From an uncultured Lachnospiraceae bacterium (GTDB lineage Bacteria > Bacillota > Clostridia > Lachnospirales > Lachnospiraceae): DNA of 64,000 nucleotides. Below are positions 26,789-34,763 of this stretch, one piece after another. Where the stretch lies: contig CAJUMV010000018.1 of assembly GCA_910587715.1 (NCBI GenBank), positions 11,072 through 75,071 on the forward strand, written 5' to 3'. Positions within the stretch are counted from its first letter, which is position 1; each line of letters opens with the position of its first letter. The translations under genes were made by a program, and so were the position numbers. Under the pieces are notes generated by a model. That model was not told the origin of the DNA. It searched no databases and saw nothing but the letters and a program-made list of their open reading frames with translations.

Positions 26789-27467
26789 TTATGAGGAAAT
26801 TTTTTGTGTAAATTCTTCCATGGAATCTGACCGGGCAGCCAGTTTTATCCACTGGTTCAGGATGTCAGTATCGTCTTCATCATTAATTTGCGCTAGGACA
26901 TTTTCTGGTATGGAACCAAGGTCCGAAAGGATTGAAAAAAGGCATTCCTTTAATCCTTCCTGTAATCCTTCCTGCCGTCCCTCGTTTTTAATCAATTGGT
27001 CGCGTATCAGCCCTCTCATATAGACAACGATAGCGGTTTCTTCATGTTTTACCTTATCTACCATAGTTTGAATCTCCCTTAGCGAATCATTTACCGCATT
27101 TTGCCATGTGGTATTTTCTATATAGCGGAGTAACTCTTTTAACGGCTGTGGGACAGTTCCAACCTTTCCGCCAGTAAACAGGAATAAGTTGAGCACACCG
27201 TCGTCGTATGCCATCTCAGGCTCCTCGAGACATTTGTTTTTGACCGTGTAGATTATACGATTATAACCAAATGGATCGTAGGGAAGCAGCATAATGATAA
27301 TGTCCGTAAAAGTTCATTTGGGGAACAATTTTTAAAATTTTGACATCCCGACCAAGCAGAGTGGCAACCAGAGTTTTAGCAAATCGTTCTCCGTAGATGG
27401 GGTGTGAAATCAATGTTCCAAACAGGAAATCGTCAAGTAAGTTTAGTTCTTCAAGTTTTTTCTTCAT
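26789..27467 (-). pseudogene. Rpn/PD-(D/E)XK nuclease family transposase remnant, internally deleted and frameshifted
   Basis: The N-terminal piece starts at 27467 (ATG after GAAAGGAG) with MKKKLEELNLLDDFLFGTLI and runs to VPQMNFYG. Just after this, in another frame, the C-terminal part resumes with LLPYDPFGYNRIIYTVKNK and continues to 26789. In intact relatives these two parts are separated by roughly 80-100 residues holding the PD-(D/E)XK catalytic residues. That core is missing here and the joint is out of frame, so no active nuclease is made. The C-terminal region keeps the helical RQEGLQEGLKE segment of the family. Confidence 0.8.
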
Positions 27468-27696
27468 TTGTCTCCTTTCGGCAGTATGCCAAAGAAAGAA
27501 AACAATCATTGCTTCGGCATCCGCCATATTCTATTTTGCATATGGGGATTGTCAAAGCGAAACCGGAGCGGTTTCAAAAAAGATGATATCCCAGATATGT
27601 TAGATAGAGTGTAGCAGAGGAAGATGGTGGTGTCAAGAGCAAATGAATATAAAAATTATCGGAAAAACGTTTTCGACAAAATTCTACTTCTTTGCA

Positions 27697-27725
27697 TTGA
27701 CAGGTCTACGAGCGTGTAGTACTAT
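27697..27725 (+). promoter_or_regulatory. Promoter and apparent BlaI-type operator of the blaI–M56 pair
   Basis: TTGACA (27697-27702), a 17-bp spacer, and TACTAT (27720-27725). The spacer contains CTAC-N6-GTAG (27706-27719), a dyad of the kind bound by BlaI/MecI repressors. The same CTAC-N6-GTAG spacing recurs at 29543-29556. This implies autoregulation by the first gene. Confidence 0.7.
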
Positions 27726-27747
27726 AAAATAAAAGGAGGGTCAAGAC

Positions 27748-28137
27748 ATGAACGAAATACTACTATCTGACTCCGAAAAAGAGATTCTGGAGTGGATGTG
27801 GAAAGAGGACAAAGAATATTCCTACAGGGATATTGCGGTACAGTTTGGAGAGGACTCGGAAAAGAGGTGGAAAAAACAGACATTATCCACATTTTTAACG
27901 CGGATGGAACAAAAAGGCGTCATATCTGTTCGGTGTGAAGGGGAAGAGCGATTCAAGAAAAGACGGTATTTTAAAGCAGCGTTAAACAGACAGCAGTATG
28001 AACGGGAAAGGGCGAGACATCTTCTGGATTGTTATTTTGACGGCTCTTTGAATCAGTTTATGTCAGCATTAAACGGAGGTAAGAAGCTGGATGGCGCTGA
28101 GGCGGACGAACTGAGAAAATTTCTGGAGGACGTGTAA
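27748..28137 (+). CDS. BlaI/MecI/CopY family transcriptional repressor
   Basis: A 129-residue repressor with an N-terminal winged helix (LSDSEKEILEWMWKEDKEYSYRDIAVQF, then KKQTLSTFLTRMEQKGVISV) and a C-terminal dimerisation helix region. In this family an M56 membrane protease senses a signal and triggers cleavage of the repressor. The partner gene starts at 28137, overlapping this stop codon by one base. The promoter at 27697-27725 contains its probable own operator. Despite the family name, no beta-lactamase or penicillin-binding domain lies in the locus, so another envelope signal is likely. Confidence 0.92.
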   Translation: MNEILLSDSEKEILEWMWKEDKEYSYRDIAVQFGEDSEKRWKKQTLSTFLTRMEQKGVISVRCEGEERFKKRRYFKAALNRQQYERERARHLLDCYFDGSLNQFMSALNGGKKLDGAEADELRKFLEDV

Positions 28138-29453
28138 TGCTTATTCTGGCTATGTCCATTAGCGGAAGTGTGGTATTCCTTGCTGTTTTCCTGTGTGCTG
28201 TTTTGGGAAAAAGGATACTGCCTCCCGCGTGGGCATACAACATGATGAAGATAGCATTGGTTTTCTTCTGCATTCCACTGCCCAAATACAACAGTGGGTA
28301 TAAATATGGACTGTCCCGCATATTGGGTACCCAGAAACAATGGGACATGAAAAATATTGCGGCAGTAAATTTTATAGGGATAGAAGAAGGCGGCAGGCTA
28401 CATATAAACTTTCAGACATACATATTGGTGATGTGGGCTGTCTGGGCGTGCGGGCTGTTGTTTGTGGGCGCCAGGAACATGTATACATTCCAAAAACTGA
28501 AAGCACTGAAAGAAAGCCCGCAAATAAGTCAGACAAATTATCTGGCGATATTTGACAAGGTGAAACAGGAAGTGGGCGTCAAAAAGAATATACCACTGCT
28601 GTGCGCCGATGCGTTTGACACAATCTGCACAATGGGTGTGTTTCGAAAATATGTTATCATACCGGAAGAAGGATTAACAGAAGATGAAATTTATTTCAGC
28701 CTTAAACATGAACTGATTCATGTCAAGAGATCGGATGTAGCGTGGAAATATATCAGTCTGCTCGCTGTTCTCCTGCATTGGTTTAATCCATTGGTATATC
28801 TTTATTTCAGCGTAATGTCTATTTACAGTGAACATAGCTGCGATGCCATTTTTGTGCAGGACCTTGATACCGAGAAAAGAAAGAGATATGGAGAAATAAT
28901 TATCGATATGTCGCGGGAGGGCAGATGGACGGAATCGAAACATCAGGCAAATTTTAGTACGGGTAAAATAATGGTTGAATGGAGGTTGAAAAGTATGTTG
29001 CGGAGTAGAAAAAGTAAAAAAATAGAGAGAGTGGTGTCCCTGTTGCTGGGAGCGGTTATTTTGTTTGGGGGTTCTTTGACGGTTTGTGCTTATGAGAATC
29101 CACAGGTGGTAAATGGTGCAGATGCAGCTTTTTTGAAAACAACTCAAGACGAGGAGGTTGCAAAGACTTTTATTATAGGAGAAATACAGTATTCTGAAGA
29201 AGGTACATTGGATTTTAAGGAGTTTGTGGGAAATGACGGTATCCGCTATGAGTTGTCTGAAATGCAAAATGCTAACATGGAAAGAGCGGGATGCATACAC
29301 TCTTATGTGAGCGGATATGTCGCTGATCACCGTAAGTATTCGGATGGGAGTTGTAAGACGGATTATTATTATGCGGAAAGATGTGAGAAATGTGGCAGAC
29401 TGGAAATGAAAGGTTATGCCCATACAGAAACCTCAACGAAATGCACGCATTAA
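28137..29453 (+). CDS. M56 (BlaR1/MecR1-like) membrane metallopeptidase with small His/Cys sensor domain
   Basis: A 438-residue membrane protein. N-terminal membrane segments (about 1-20, 30-45, 95-115) precede the zinc metallopeptidase site HELIH (191-195) and the EHSCDAIF segment. A further membrane helix (about 300-320) follows. Instead of the penicillin-binding sensor of BlaR1, it ends in an external domain of about 115 residues with a clustered His/Cys pattern (CIHSYVSG, then CEKCGRL and a terminal KCTH), probably metal binding. It should pass an extracellular signal to the BlaI-type repressor encoded upstream. The signal is unknown. Confidence 0.88.
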   Translation: MLILAMSISGSVVFLAVFLCAVLGKRILPPAWAYNMMKIALVFFCIPLPKYNSGYKYGLSRILGTQKQWDMKNIAAVNFIGIEEGGRLHINFQTYILVMWAVWACGLLFVGARNMYTFQKLKALKESPQISQTNYLAIFDKVKQEVGVKKNIPLLCADAFDTICTMGVFRKYVIIPEEGLTEDEIYFSLKHELIHVKRSDVAWKYISLLAVLLHWFNPLVYLYFSVMSIYSEHSCDAIFVQDLDTEKRKRYGEIIIDMSREGRWTESKHQANFSTGKIMVEWRLKSMLRSRKSKKIERVVSLLLGAVILFGGSLTVCAYENPQVVNGADAAFLKTTQDEEVAKTFIIGEIQYSEEGTLDFKEFVGNDGIRYELSEMQNANMERAGCIHSYVSGYVADHRKYSDGSCKTDYYYAERCEKCGRLEMKGYAHTETSTKCTH

Positions 29454-29503
29454 AATGAAAGCTATACAATATGAATTGTTGAAATATAAAGACGCTGTTT
29501 TGC

Positions 29504-29570
29504 TTGACATGTGTTTATAGTCGTAGTATATTATTCCAAGAACTACAAGGATGTAGTTCTTGGAATAATA
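29504..29570 (+). promoter_or_regulatory. Strong promoter overlapped by a perfect 18-bp palindromic operator
   Basis: TTGACA (29504-29509), 17 bp, TATATT (29527-29532). Overlapping the -10 is an exact inverted repeat: TATTATTCCAAGAACTAC (29529-29546) and GTAGTTCTTGGAATAATA (29553-29570) with a 6-bp centre. Its core is CTAC-N6-GTAG, the same spacing as the site in the blaI promoter. A repressor bound here would block transcription of the secreted-protein gene at 29626. Confidence 0.75.
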
Positions 29571-29625
29571 GCAGTTTGCAAACTACAGAACAAACAAAAA
29601 TACATGTAAAGGAGAGAAGCGCAAC

Positions 29626-31677
29626 ATGAAAGCGAAGAAGATTGTTGGTATTTTATGTGCAGCATCCATTTTTCTGGTGAGTACTGGTATGTCGGCTAAT
29701 GCTGCGGATTTGTCGAATGAAATTGAGGTAATCACTGAAACGGAAGAAATGGCAGGGACAGAAGAAACGCCAGAAACGGAAGAGATTGCAGAAGTAGAAG
29801 AAACACCCGAAACAGAAGAGACTGCAGGGGTAGAAGAAACGCCCGAAGAAGAGGCTGCAGAGGTAGAAGAAACGCCCGAAACAGAAAAGGTTATAGAGAC
29901 AGAAGAAGCCGCTGAAGTAGATGAAACGGCTGATACTGAAGTGGCTTCAGAGCAAAAAGAAATAGAGATTGATGATACAGTTGGGGAAGATACTGTGCTT
30001 GGGGACGTCATATCCTTGGAGGAGTTATCCTCAATACAAAATCATGATGCGGAAGGTATGATGTTGGCAGATATTCCTGATGTTACAGCTTTATTAGATG
30101 ATAAGGTATCAGATGTTGAGCTTCAAGGGGCTGATTTTGGGAATTATAATCTTGATTCGGCGACATCCATGGGAACTCTATCAAGAAAGATGACTCGTAG
30201 TGCAGACAGCATTACACAGTCATTTACTGATTTTATCACCGCTGAAGGTGACATCAAATCAGTGGGATTTAGTTTGTTTGAGGGTGAAATCTTTAATGCA
30301 ACTTTGGCTTGTCCAAATAATAAAAATCTGAATTATGATTTGGCTTTGTTTTCTATTGCAGACGATGGAACGGCATCTTTAATTAGCGCTTCTACTTTGG
30401 GAACATATATTGATTCAGAAACAGGGAAGACAGTTGATGAGGGCATATCTTATGTTCATAATCAAGGAACGGAAGGAAATTTTGCAATTGCAGTAATTGC
30501 AACATCAGGAAGTAGTTCAGTAGATAGCTTTACATTGACTATAAGCCTTGATACTGTTGGCTCATATGACCGTAGTGAACCAAATGATAGTCCTTACACA
30601 GCAACAAGGCTTTCCTCTTTAAGCACGACAGGCTCGTTGCATGTTGTAAATGATCAGGACTGGTATGTTGTCAATATGAACAGCGGCGTATATAAAGTGA
30701 CGGCAGGTAATTATCAGGCAGAAATCTATTATGTAGACGAAGGCGATGTAATGGTTAGAGAGAGAAAAGCAGGCAACAATTATGTTCTGAACAACAGGAC
30801 ATATTTTGTCAAGGTTTTCTCGAATGTATCGCAGGATAAATTTGAGTTTGGCGATTATACTTTGGAAATGGTCGATCAGTCAAAATATGCCACCATGGAA
30901 ACGGCATTTGATTTTGGCGATTGGGAACGCTCTTATACAAAATTACCAAAGGTAATACCGGATGGACAGAGAGTAGCATATTACAAATTTACAATTGATC
31001 CAGAGGATAGGGCTTATGGTAGCTTTATAATCACAAATGGAGAGACCGGTACCCTTATTGAATTTCTTGACAGCACAGGAGAGACGCAAGACTTTGGATT
31101 TACAGGGAGTCCAAAAGTTAGTAATATACCAGTTAGAGGAGTTATACAGAAGAGTTACGGTAGTTTAAAGCACCTTGTTGTCGATATTAATGGAAATAGA
31201 ACAAGCTCAATTGGATACATAAGAGTTACAAAGGTAGATGAAATGGACTCTAATGCAGGAGGTATTCCATCAATTCATACCAGAATATATTCGGGATATA
31301 ACACATTTACGTTTTCCGGCACAGCTAAGAATTCTGGAGGCAGTATTTCAAATATTATATCGTTGAATTTATCGAGTAATTCTAAAATACCTAATGGAGC
31401 GGTTGTAGATAGAATTTCCACAGCTAGTTCGATTTCTTATAGGGTGGGAGGCGTTTACCATCAATTGAATCCGGGCGGTGATGGTTGGATTCAATCAAGC
31501 AGTTCTGATGCGACAAGTGGTGATTTTGATTTATCAGGGTATAATATTGCGGCAAAACAGCCATGGCAGTTTAGGTACTCCCAAACTGCCCTTAGGAGTA
31601 CAGAAATGAGCCGTGTAGAAATGCGAATTTATTGGGACTATGATATTAATCAAACAAACTACGAAGTATTTAAATAA
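29626..31677 (+). CDS. Secreted 683-residue protein of unknown function, apparent BlaI target
   Basis: A Sec signal peptide (MKAKKIVGILCAASIFLVS, ending near SANAA) is followed by an acidic Glu/Thr repeat region (about residues 38-110, units like ETEETPETEE). The body is rich in Ser, Thr, Asn and Tyr. Two stretches look like pre-peptidase C-terminal (PPC) beta domains (SVGFSLFEGEIFNATLACP; EPNDSPYTATRLSSLS followed by NDQDWYVV). I see no catalytic motif, sortase signal or cell-wall repeat. It is more AT-rich than the core genes. The promoter palindrome ties it to the preceding repressor/protease pair. It may be an envelope or bacteriocin-like response protein, but that is a guess. A hairpin terminator follows. 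Confidence 0.7.
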   Translation: MKAKKIVGILCAASIFLVSTGMSANAADLSNEIEVITETEEMAGTEETPETEEIAEVEETPETEETAGVEETPEEEAAEVEETPETEKVIETEEAAEVDETADTEVASEQKEIEIDDTVGEDTVLGDVISLEELSSIQNHDAEGMMLADIPDVTALLDDKVSDVELQGADFGNYNLDSATSMGTLSRKMTRSADSITQSFTDFITAEGDIKSVGFSLFEGEIFNATLACPNNKNLNYDLALFSIADDGTASLISASTLGTYIDSETGKTVDEGISYVHNQGTEGNFAIAVIATSGSSSVDSFTLTISLDTVGSYDRSEPNDSPYTATRLSSLSTTGSLHVVNDQDWYVVNMNSGVYKVTAGNYQAEIYYVDEGDVMVRERKAGNNYVLNNRTYFVKVFSNVSQDKFEFGDYTLEMVDQSKYATMETAFDFGDWERSYTKLPKVIPDGQRVAYYKFTIDPEDRAYGSFIITNGETGTLIEFLDSTGETQDFGFTGSPKVSNIPVRGVIQKSYGSLKHLVVDINGNRTSSIGYIRVTKVDEMDSNAGGIPSIHTRIYSGYNTFTFSGTAKNSGGSISNIISLNLSSNSKIPNGAVVDRISTASSISYRVGGVYHQLNPGGDGWIQSSSSDATSGDFDLSGYNIAAKQPWQFRYSQTALRSTEMSRVEMRIYWDYDINQTNYEVFK

Positions 31678-31690
31678 ATTGTGTTAGTGC

Positions 31691-31726
31691 CTGTGACGAT
31701 GCTACAAAGTGGTATCGTCACAGATT
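31691..31726 (+). terminator. Hairpin terminator after the secreted-protein gene
   Basis: CTGTGACGAT (31691-31700) pairs perfectly with ATCGTCACAG (31714-31723), 13 bp after the stop codon. The T run after it is weak. Confidence 0.65.
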
Positions 31727-31856
31727 ATTGTGTCACAGACAAAAATAAACCCCCTGCTATGCAGGGGGAGGGCAAATCTTTAGATAAAAGAAACTCCTGT
31801 GTTAGTATAAAAGTAGGTCTGCAAACCACAAAAATACAACACAGGAGGTGCCCAAG

Positions 31857-32264
31857 ATGGACACAACAAATAGTTTAGCCCATACAAAATGGGAATGCAA
31901 GTACCATATCGTTTTTGCACCAAAGTACCGCAGACAGGTGATATACAAAGACATCAAGGCAGACGTAGGACAGATACTGGGAGCGTTATGCCGCAGAAAA
32001 GGAATAGAGATCATAGAAGCAGAATGCTGCCCGGATCATATCCACATGTTGGTAAGGATACCGCCCAAATACTCGGTATCAGAAATTGTAGGATACCTGA
32101 AAGGGAAGAGTTCCCTCATGATATTTGAGAAGCATGCGAACCTGAAATATAAGTATGGTAACCGTCATTTCTGGTGTAGAGGGTATTATGTGGATACTGT
32201 GGGGAAGAACACAGCTGCGATCAAAACGTATATCCAGAATCAGCTGAAAGAAGATTTAGAATAG
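31857..32264 (+). CDS. tnpA: IS200/IS605 family transposase TnpA (HUH/Y1)
   Basis: A 135-residue Y1 transposase. It has the HUH motif HIH (61-63, in CCPDHIHMLVRIPP) and the catalytic tyrosine Y125 in AAIKTYIQNQ. The start at 31857 has ACAGGAGG upstream; a GTG nine bases earlier overlaps that site. It cuts and rejoins single-stranded DNA at hairpin-marked ends. The gene ends at an amber codon (32262-32264), but the same frame stays open for 22 more codons to 32331-32333, see the next entry. Confidence 0.93.
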   Translation: MDTTNSLAHTKWECKYHIVFAPKYRRQVIYKDIKADVGQILGALCRRKGIEIIEAECCPDHIHMLVRIPPKYSVSEIVGYLKGKSSLMIFEKHANLKYKYGNRHFWCRGYYVDTVGKNTAAIKTYIQNQLKEDLE

Positions 32265-32333
32265 GACCAGATGTCTTTAGTAGAATATATCGACCCGTTT
32301 ACGGGTGAGCCGGTAAAGAAAAACAAGAAATAA
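32265..32333 (+). other. In-frame continuation of tnpA after an amber codon
   Basis: Straight after TAG the frame continues as DQMSLVEYIDPFTGEPVKKN and ends at TAA (32331-32333). The sequence looks like a natural C-terminal tail of this transposase group, so TAG is either a recent nonsense mutation or a programmed or suppressed stop. A separate 20-codon ORF from the ATG at 32271 has no ribosome binding site. Confidence 0.6.
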
Positions 32334-32545
32334 GCCACTTGGAGTGGCAGTAGGGAATCAAAGCAAACCAGCAAGCCCCTTATGGGGCGGCGCCGGTAGA
32401 AGGAAGCACTGAAAGAGCCCCTGAAGGGGGCAGCTGAGAATGTGGTGCAGTTGGCAGACCATCAGTGCGCCTTCCGGGCGCAAGCAGGTAATAGCCCCTT
32501 ATAGGGGCAGAACAGGCTACCGGCTAAGTCGGCAGTCCTGACTGT
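32334..32545 (+). ncRNA. Candidate structured RNA behind tnpA
   Basis: Five tight GC hairpins lie in 175 bases: GCCAC/GTGGC (32334-32348), GCCCC-ttat-GGGGC (32375-32388), GCCCC/GGGGC (32417-32431), GCGCC/GGCGC (32467-32481), GCCCC-ttata-GGGGC (32494-32508). They are organised by two exact long-range helices: GCCGGTAG (32392-32399) with CTACCGGC (32517-32524), and GCACTGA (32406-32412) with TCAGTGC (32462-32468). No protein frame is supported. It ends just before the ribosome binding site of the gene at 32560. It could be the right end of the element, an independent RNA, or a 5' leader. Confidence 0.6.
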
Positions 32546-32559
32546 GAAAGGAGCAATAT

Positions 32560-33951
32560 ATGCAAGTTAATAATAATACTACCTATTCAAATATGCCAGA
32601 AGTAAAACAAAGAGAAAAGAGGGAAATAACTATAAATATAAATGAAAAGAAAGAGGGAAAAGTTTTTTCTTCTGGGCAAGGTAGGCAAGCGTATACAAAT
32701 TATACGAGAGAAGCTCTTGTGAAAGACGAAGAAAAGAACCTAACTACATTTCCTCAGTTTAGCGTTTTATCGAAATATGAAAAGTATTTCAAAGTATTAA
32801 ATGACCATTATACAAAGGTGAATGAAGAAAATAAGAAATTTGCCAATCCCAGACGGCATATTCACGACAAATACTTCAATACAAAATCACCTTATTATGT
32901 AAAAGGTTTGACAAAAGCAGAGCGCGAAATTTGCGAAAACGCAGAACTATGTGTTTTACGGGGAGAGGCACCCGCACTATGTGCGAATGATCCGGTTATC
33001 CGTAAAAATTTCGGTGGATGTAATATGTTTGTGGAGGGTATGGAATGGAATCAGGAGATTCGAAATGAAATGAATGATGCAATCCATCAATTGTTTCAGG
33101 AAAATGGAATTGTAATCCCTGAAGATGTTGATCTGCAATTTACAGTCGATCCCTATGATTTTTTTATTCATGTGAGCGGAGTAAATGGGGAATTAGCACG
33201 TAGGATAGAGGTAGCACTTAACCAAGGGGAAAATGGTTACTACTTGTATGAGCATATTTCTTTCTGCGATCCGGTAGAGTATGGCGGGGAGGAACCTGAA
33301 CAATATATAGCAGGAGATAAGGAAAAGATGGTAGTTTATCATCTGGTAAATCGGATGACAGGCTTGGATATCAGAGAACTCGAAAATAAGGATGGGAAAT
33401 TTTATACTCCGGATGGAAAAGATCTGTGGGAGGTATTAAAAGAAAAATATAAGGAGATGGCGGCGGATGGCAGCGTAGATGCTTCCAGTTTAAACAGTTA
33501 TGCGGCGGCATATCGGAGAGTCGCCACAGCAGGATGGGAAAGGACATCTGACTGCAACTTGACAATCGGTTATAAGGACGGTTCTTTGTATGATCTTGAT
33601 ACATCATACGGCTATGGTTTTGGACAGACTGCATGGCAGAACAGGGTGAGAAACTGGTATGAAGGAATCAAAGAGGAATATATGCGGGAACGTGAGGAAG
33701 AACTAAAAAGAGAGGGAAACGTTACTTCAAAGTTTGAAATGCGAGTGAAGGAAACAGAGGATTATATGAAAGAAACGTTTGGAGAGGGAAGTGAGAACGA
33801 TTCAAGGAGAGTGGAGGTTCAGTTGGGTTCAAATCTTCCTGTGTTTTTGGAAGTGCTGGAACGCTTGAAGAAAGAGGGAATGGTTGTGCTTCTTTCGAAC
33901 AGAATTCTTAATCTTCATGGGGAGATTTCAGGATTTGATTTTAGAGCATAA
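32560..33951 (+). CDS. Unrecognised 463-residue island protein with flagellin-like leader
   Basis: It starts MQVNNNTTYSN after GAAAGGAG, in the short M-Q-[VI]-N leader style shared with other proteins of this cluster. There is no Sec signal and no membrane helix. The middle (about 190-225, ENGIVIPEDVDLQFTV to the VSGVNGELARRIE stretch) resembles in pattern residues about 330-365 of the 520-residue protein encoded at 37761. The end is charged and helical. A relation to DUF4885-type proteins is possible but weakly supported. Its stop codon directly abuts a fragment of another paralogue, so the 3' end may be a deletion joint. Confidence 0.65.
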   Translation: MQVNNNTTYSNMPEVKQREKREITININEKKEGKVFSSGQGRQAYTNYTREALVKDEEKNLTTFPQFSVLSKYEKYFKVLNDHYTKVNEENKKFANPRRHIHDKYFNTKSPYYVKGLTKAEREICENAELCVLRGEAPALCANDPVIRKNFGGCNMFVEGMEWNQEIRNEMNDAIHQLFQENGIVIPEDVDLQFTVDPYDFFIHVSGVNGELARRIEVALNQGENGYYLYEHISFCDPVEYGGEEPEQYIAGDKEKMVVYHLVNRMTGLDIRELENKDGKFYTPDGKDLWEVLKEKYKEMAADGSVDASSLNSYAAAYRRVATAGWERTSDCNLTIGYKDGSLYDLDTSYGYGFGQTAWQNRVRNWYEGIKEEYMREREEELKREGNVTSKFEMRVKETEDYMKETFGEGSENDSRRVEVQLGSNLPVFLEVLERLKKEGMVVLLSNRILNLHGEISGFDFRA

Positions 33952-34361
33952 ATCTGGCTGAGAACGCATACCAATATGCTACGGACGTGCAGGAGGTAAA
34001 GCGTTACCTGAAAGGCGTTACCGGACAGGATGTCTCCTTGAAGAATCTTTATATGCTGCCTGACGGGAACATTGGCGGTCTGCCCGGCAAGGCGGATAAA
34101 CTGATCAACCATACAAAGGATAATGTTAAGGTCGATCAGATGCGGGATGCCCTCAGAAATATCATAGGAAATATCGGGGTGAGCGGCGATGTGGGGATTC
34201 CCGATTTCACGTCACAGTTCCAGTTTAAAGACGGGGCGTTTTCTGTTGTGGACAGCGGTTTTGCGGTGGATATGGGAGCGCTTGATGCGCGGCTGACACC
34301 ACACTACTCCGGCAATATGTATTCTGATATGTATAGGTACAGATTTAAAAAGGTGTTATGA
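33951..34361 (+). pseudogene. C-terminal remnant of a 520-residue-type island protein
   Basis: The frame from 33951 reads NLAENAYQYATDVQEVKRYL and continues to YRYRFKKVL at 34361. It matches the last 137 residues of the protein encoded at 37761-39323 with most residues identical (there, NLPYNAYQYATDIQEVRRYL). No start codon or ribosome binding site is present, and the rest of the gene is gone. It overlaps the stop of the previous gene by one base. The homology continues about 50 bp past the stop codon. Confidence 0.85.
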
Positions 34362-34524
34362 TTCATATGAGGATAATGCTAAACAGTGAACATGTTGGAA
34401 ATCGAACCATTCAGCTAAGCATATGATTATATGTGTGAGAAAGGGGGTTAATCAGATTTAATCAATAATAAGAAAAATAACACAACATATGTATATGCGT
34501 GGCTGATTAGATATTTTTAATAAC

Positions 34525-34730
34525 TAGGCGATTGCGAAACGCAGTGCAGAAGCTGTGGACGTTGTGCACATTGTATATTCCAACGCAGACCCGCTTTCGC
34601 TTCGCAAAAAGCGCAGCGGTACTAAGCTCGAAAGAACCTCGCTAAGTACCGGCGCATTTTGAGAGTCTGCTTATAGATTATACAATATGCACAACGAATC
34701 AAGAGTAAAGAAGCGTTTCGCAATTACCTA
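34525..34730. mobile_element. 206-bp MITE-like element with 12-bp target duplication
   Basis: Terminal inverted repeats TAGGCGATTGCGAAACGC (34525-34542) and GCGTTTCGCAATTACCTA (34713-34730) match at 16 of 18 positions. They are flanked on both sides by the perfect direct repeat ATTTTTAATAAC (34513-34524 and 34731-34742). Inner arms also pair: GTTGTGCACATTGTATA with TATACAATATGCACAAC, and CGGTACTAAGC with GCTAAGTACCG. It has no ORF, so a transposase must act in trans. It sits 22 bp upstream of the start codon of the next gene, in its leader region. The gap 34362-34763 holds nothing else apparent. Confidence 0.88.
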
Positions 34731-34763
34731 ATTTTTAATAACAGCAGAAAGGATGAATGAAAA

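Larger units (their letters stand above)
31750..32533 (+). mobile_element. IS200/IS605-type element (tnpA only), approximate limits
   Basis: The left side has a perfect subterminal hairpin, CCCCCTGC-TAT-GCAGGGGG (31750-31768), as expected for the left end of single-strand transposing IS200/IS605 elements. It contains one tnpA gene and no tnpB or iscB. The right side carries a dense set of hairpins (32334-32524) taken here as the right end region. Exact ends and target tetranucleotide cannot be fixed without an empty-site comparison. Confidence 0.65.

Noticed and set aside
27748..29453. A beta-lactam resistance locus
   Set aside because: BlaI and M56 proteins are present, but the M56 protein has no penicillin-binding sensor and there is no beta-lactamase or PBP2a gene.
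29740..29940. Short tandem repeats that could suggest a CRISPR array
   Set aside because: They are coding repeats (Glu/Thr-rich) within one open frame, of irregular length and without spacers. No cas genes are present.
32334..32545. A group I intron (IStron) or group II intron
   Set aside because: The pairings do not form a recognisable P3-P7 core or a domain V, and the structure is 3' of tnpA rather than 5'.
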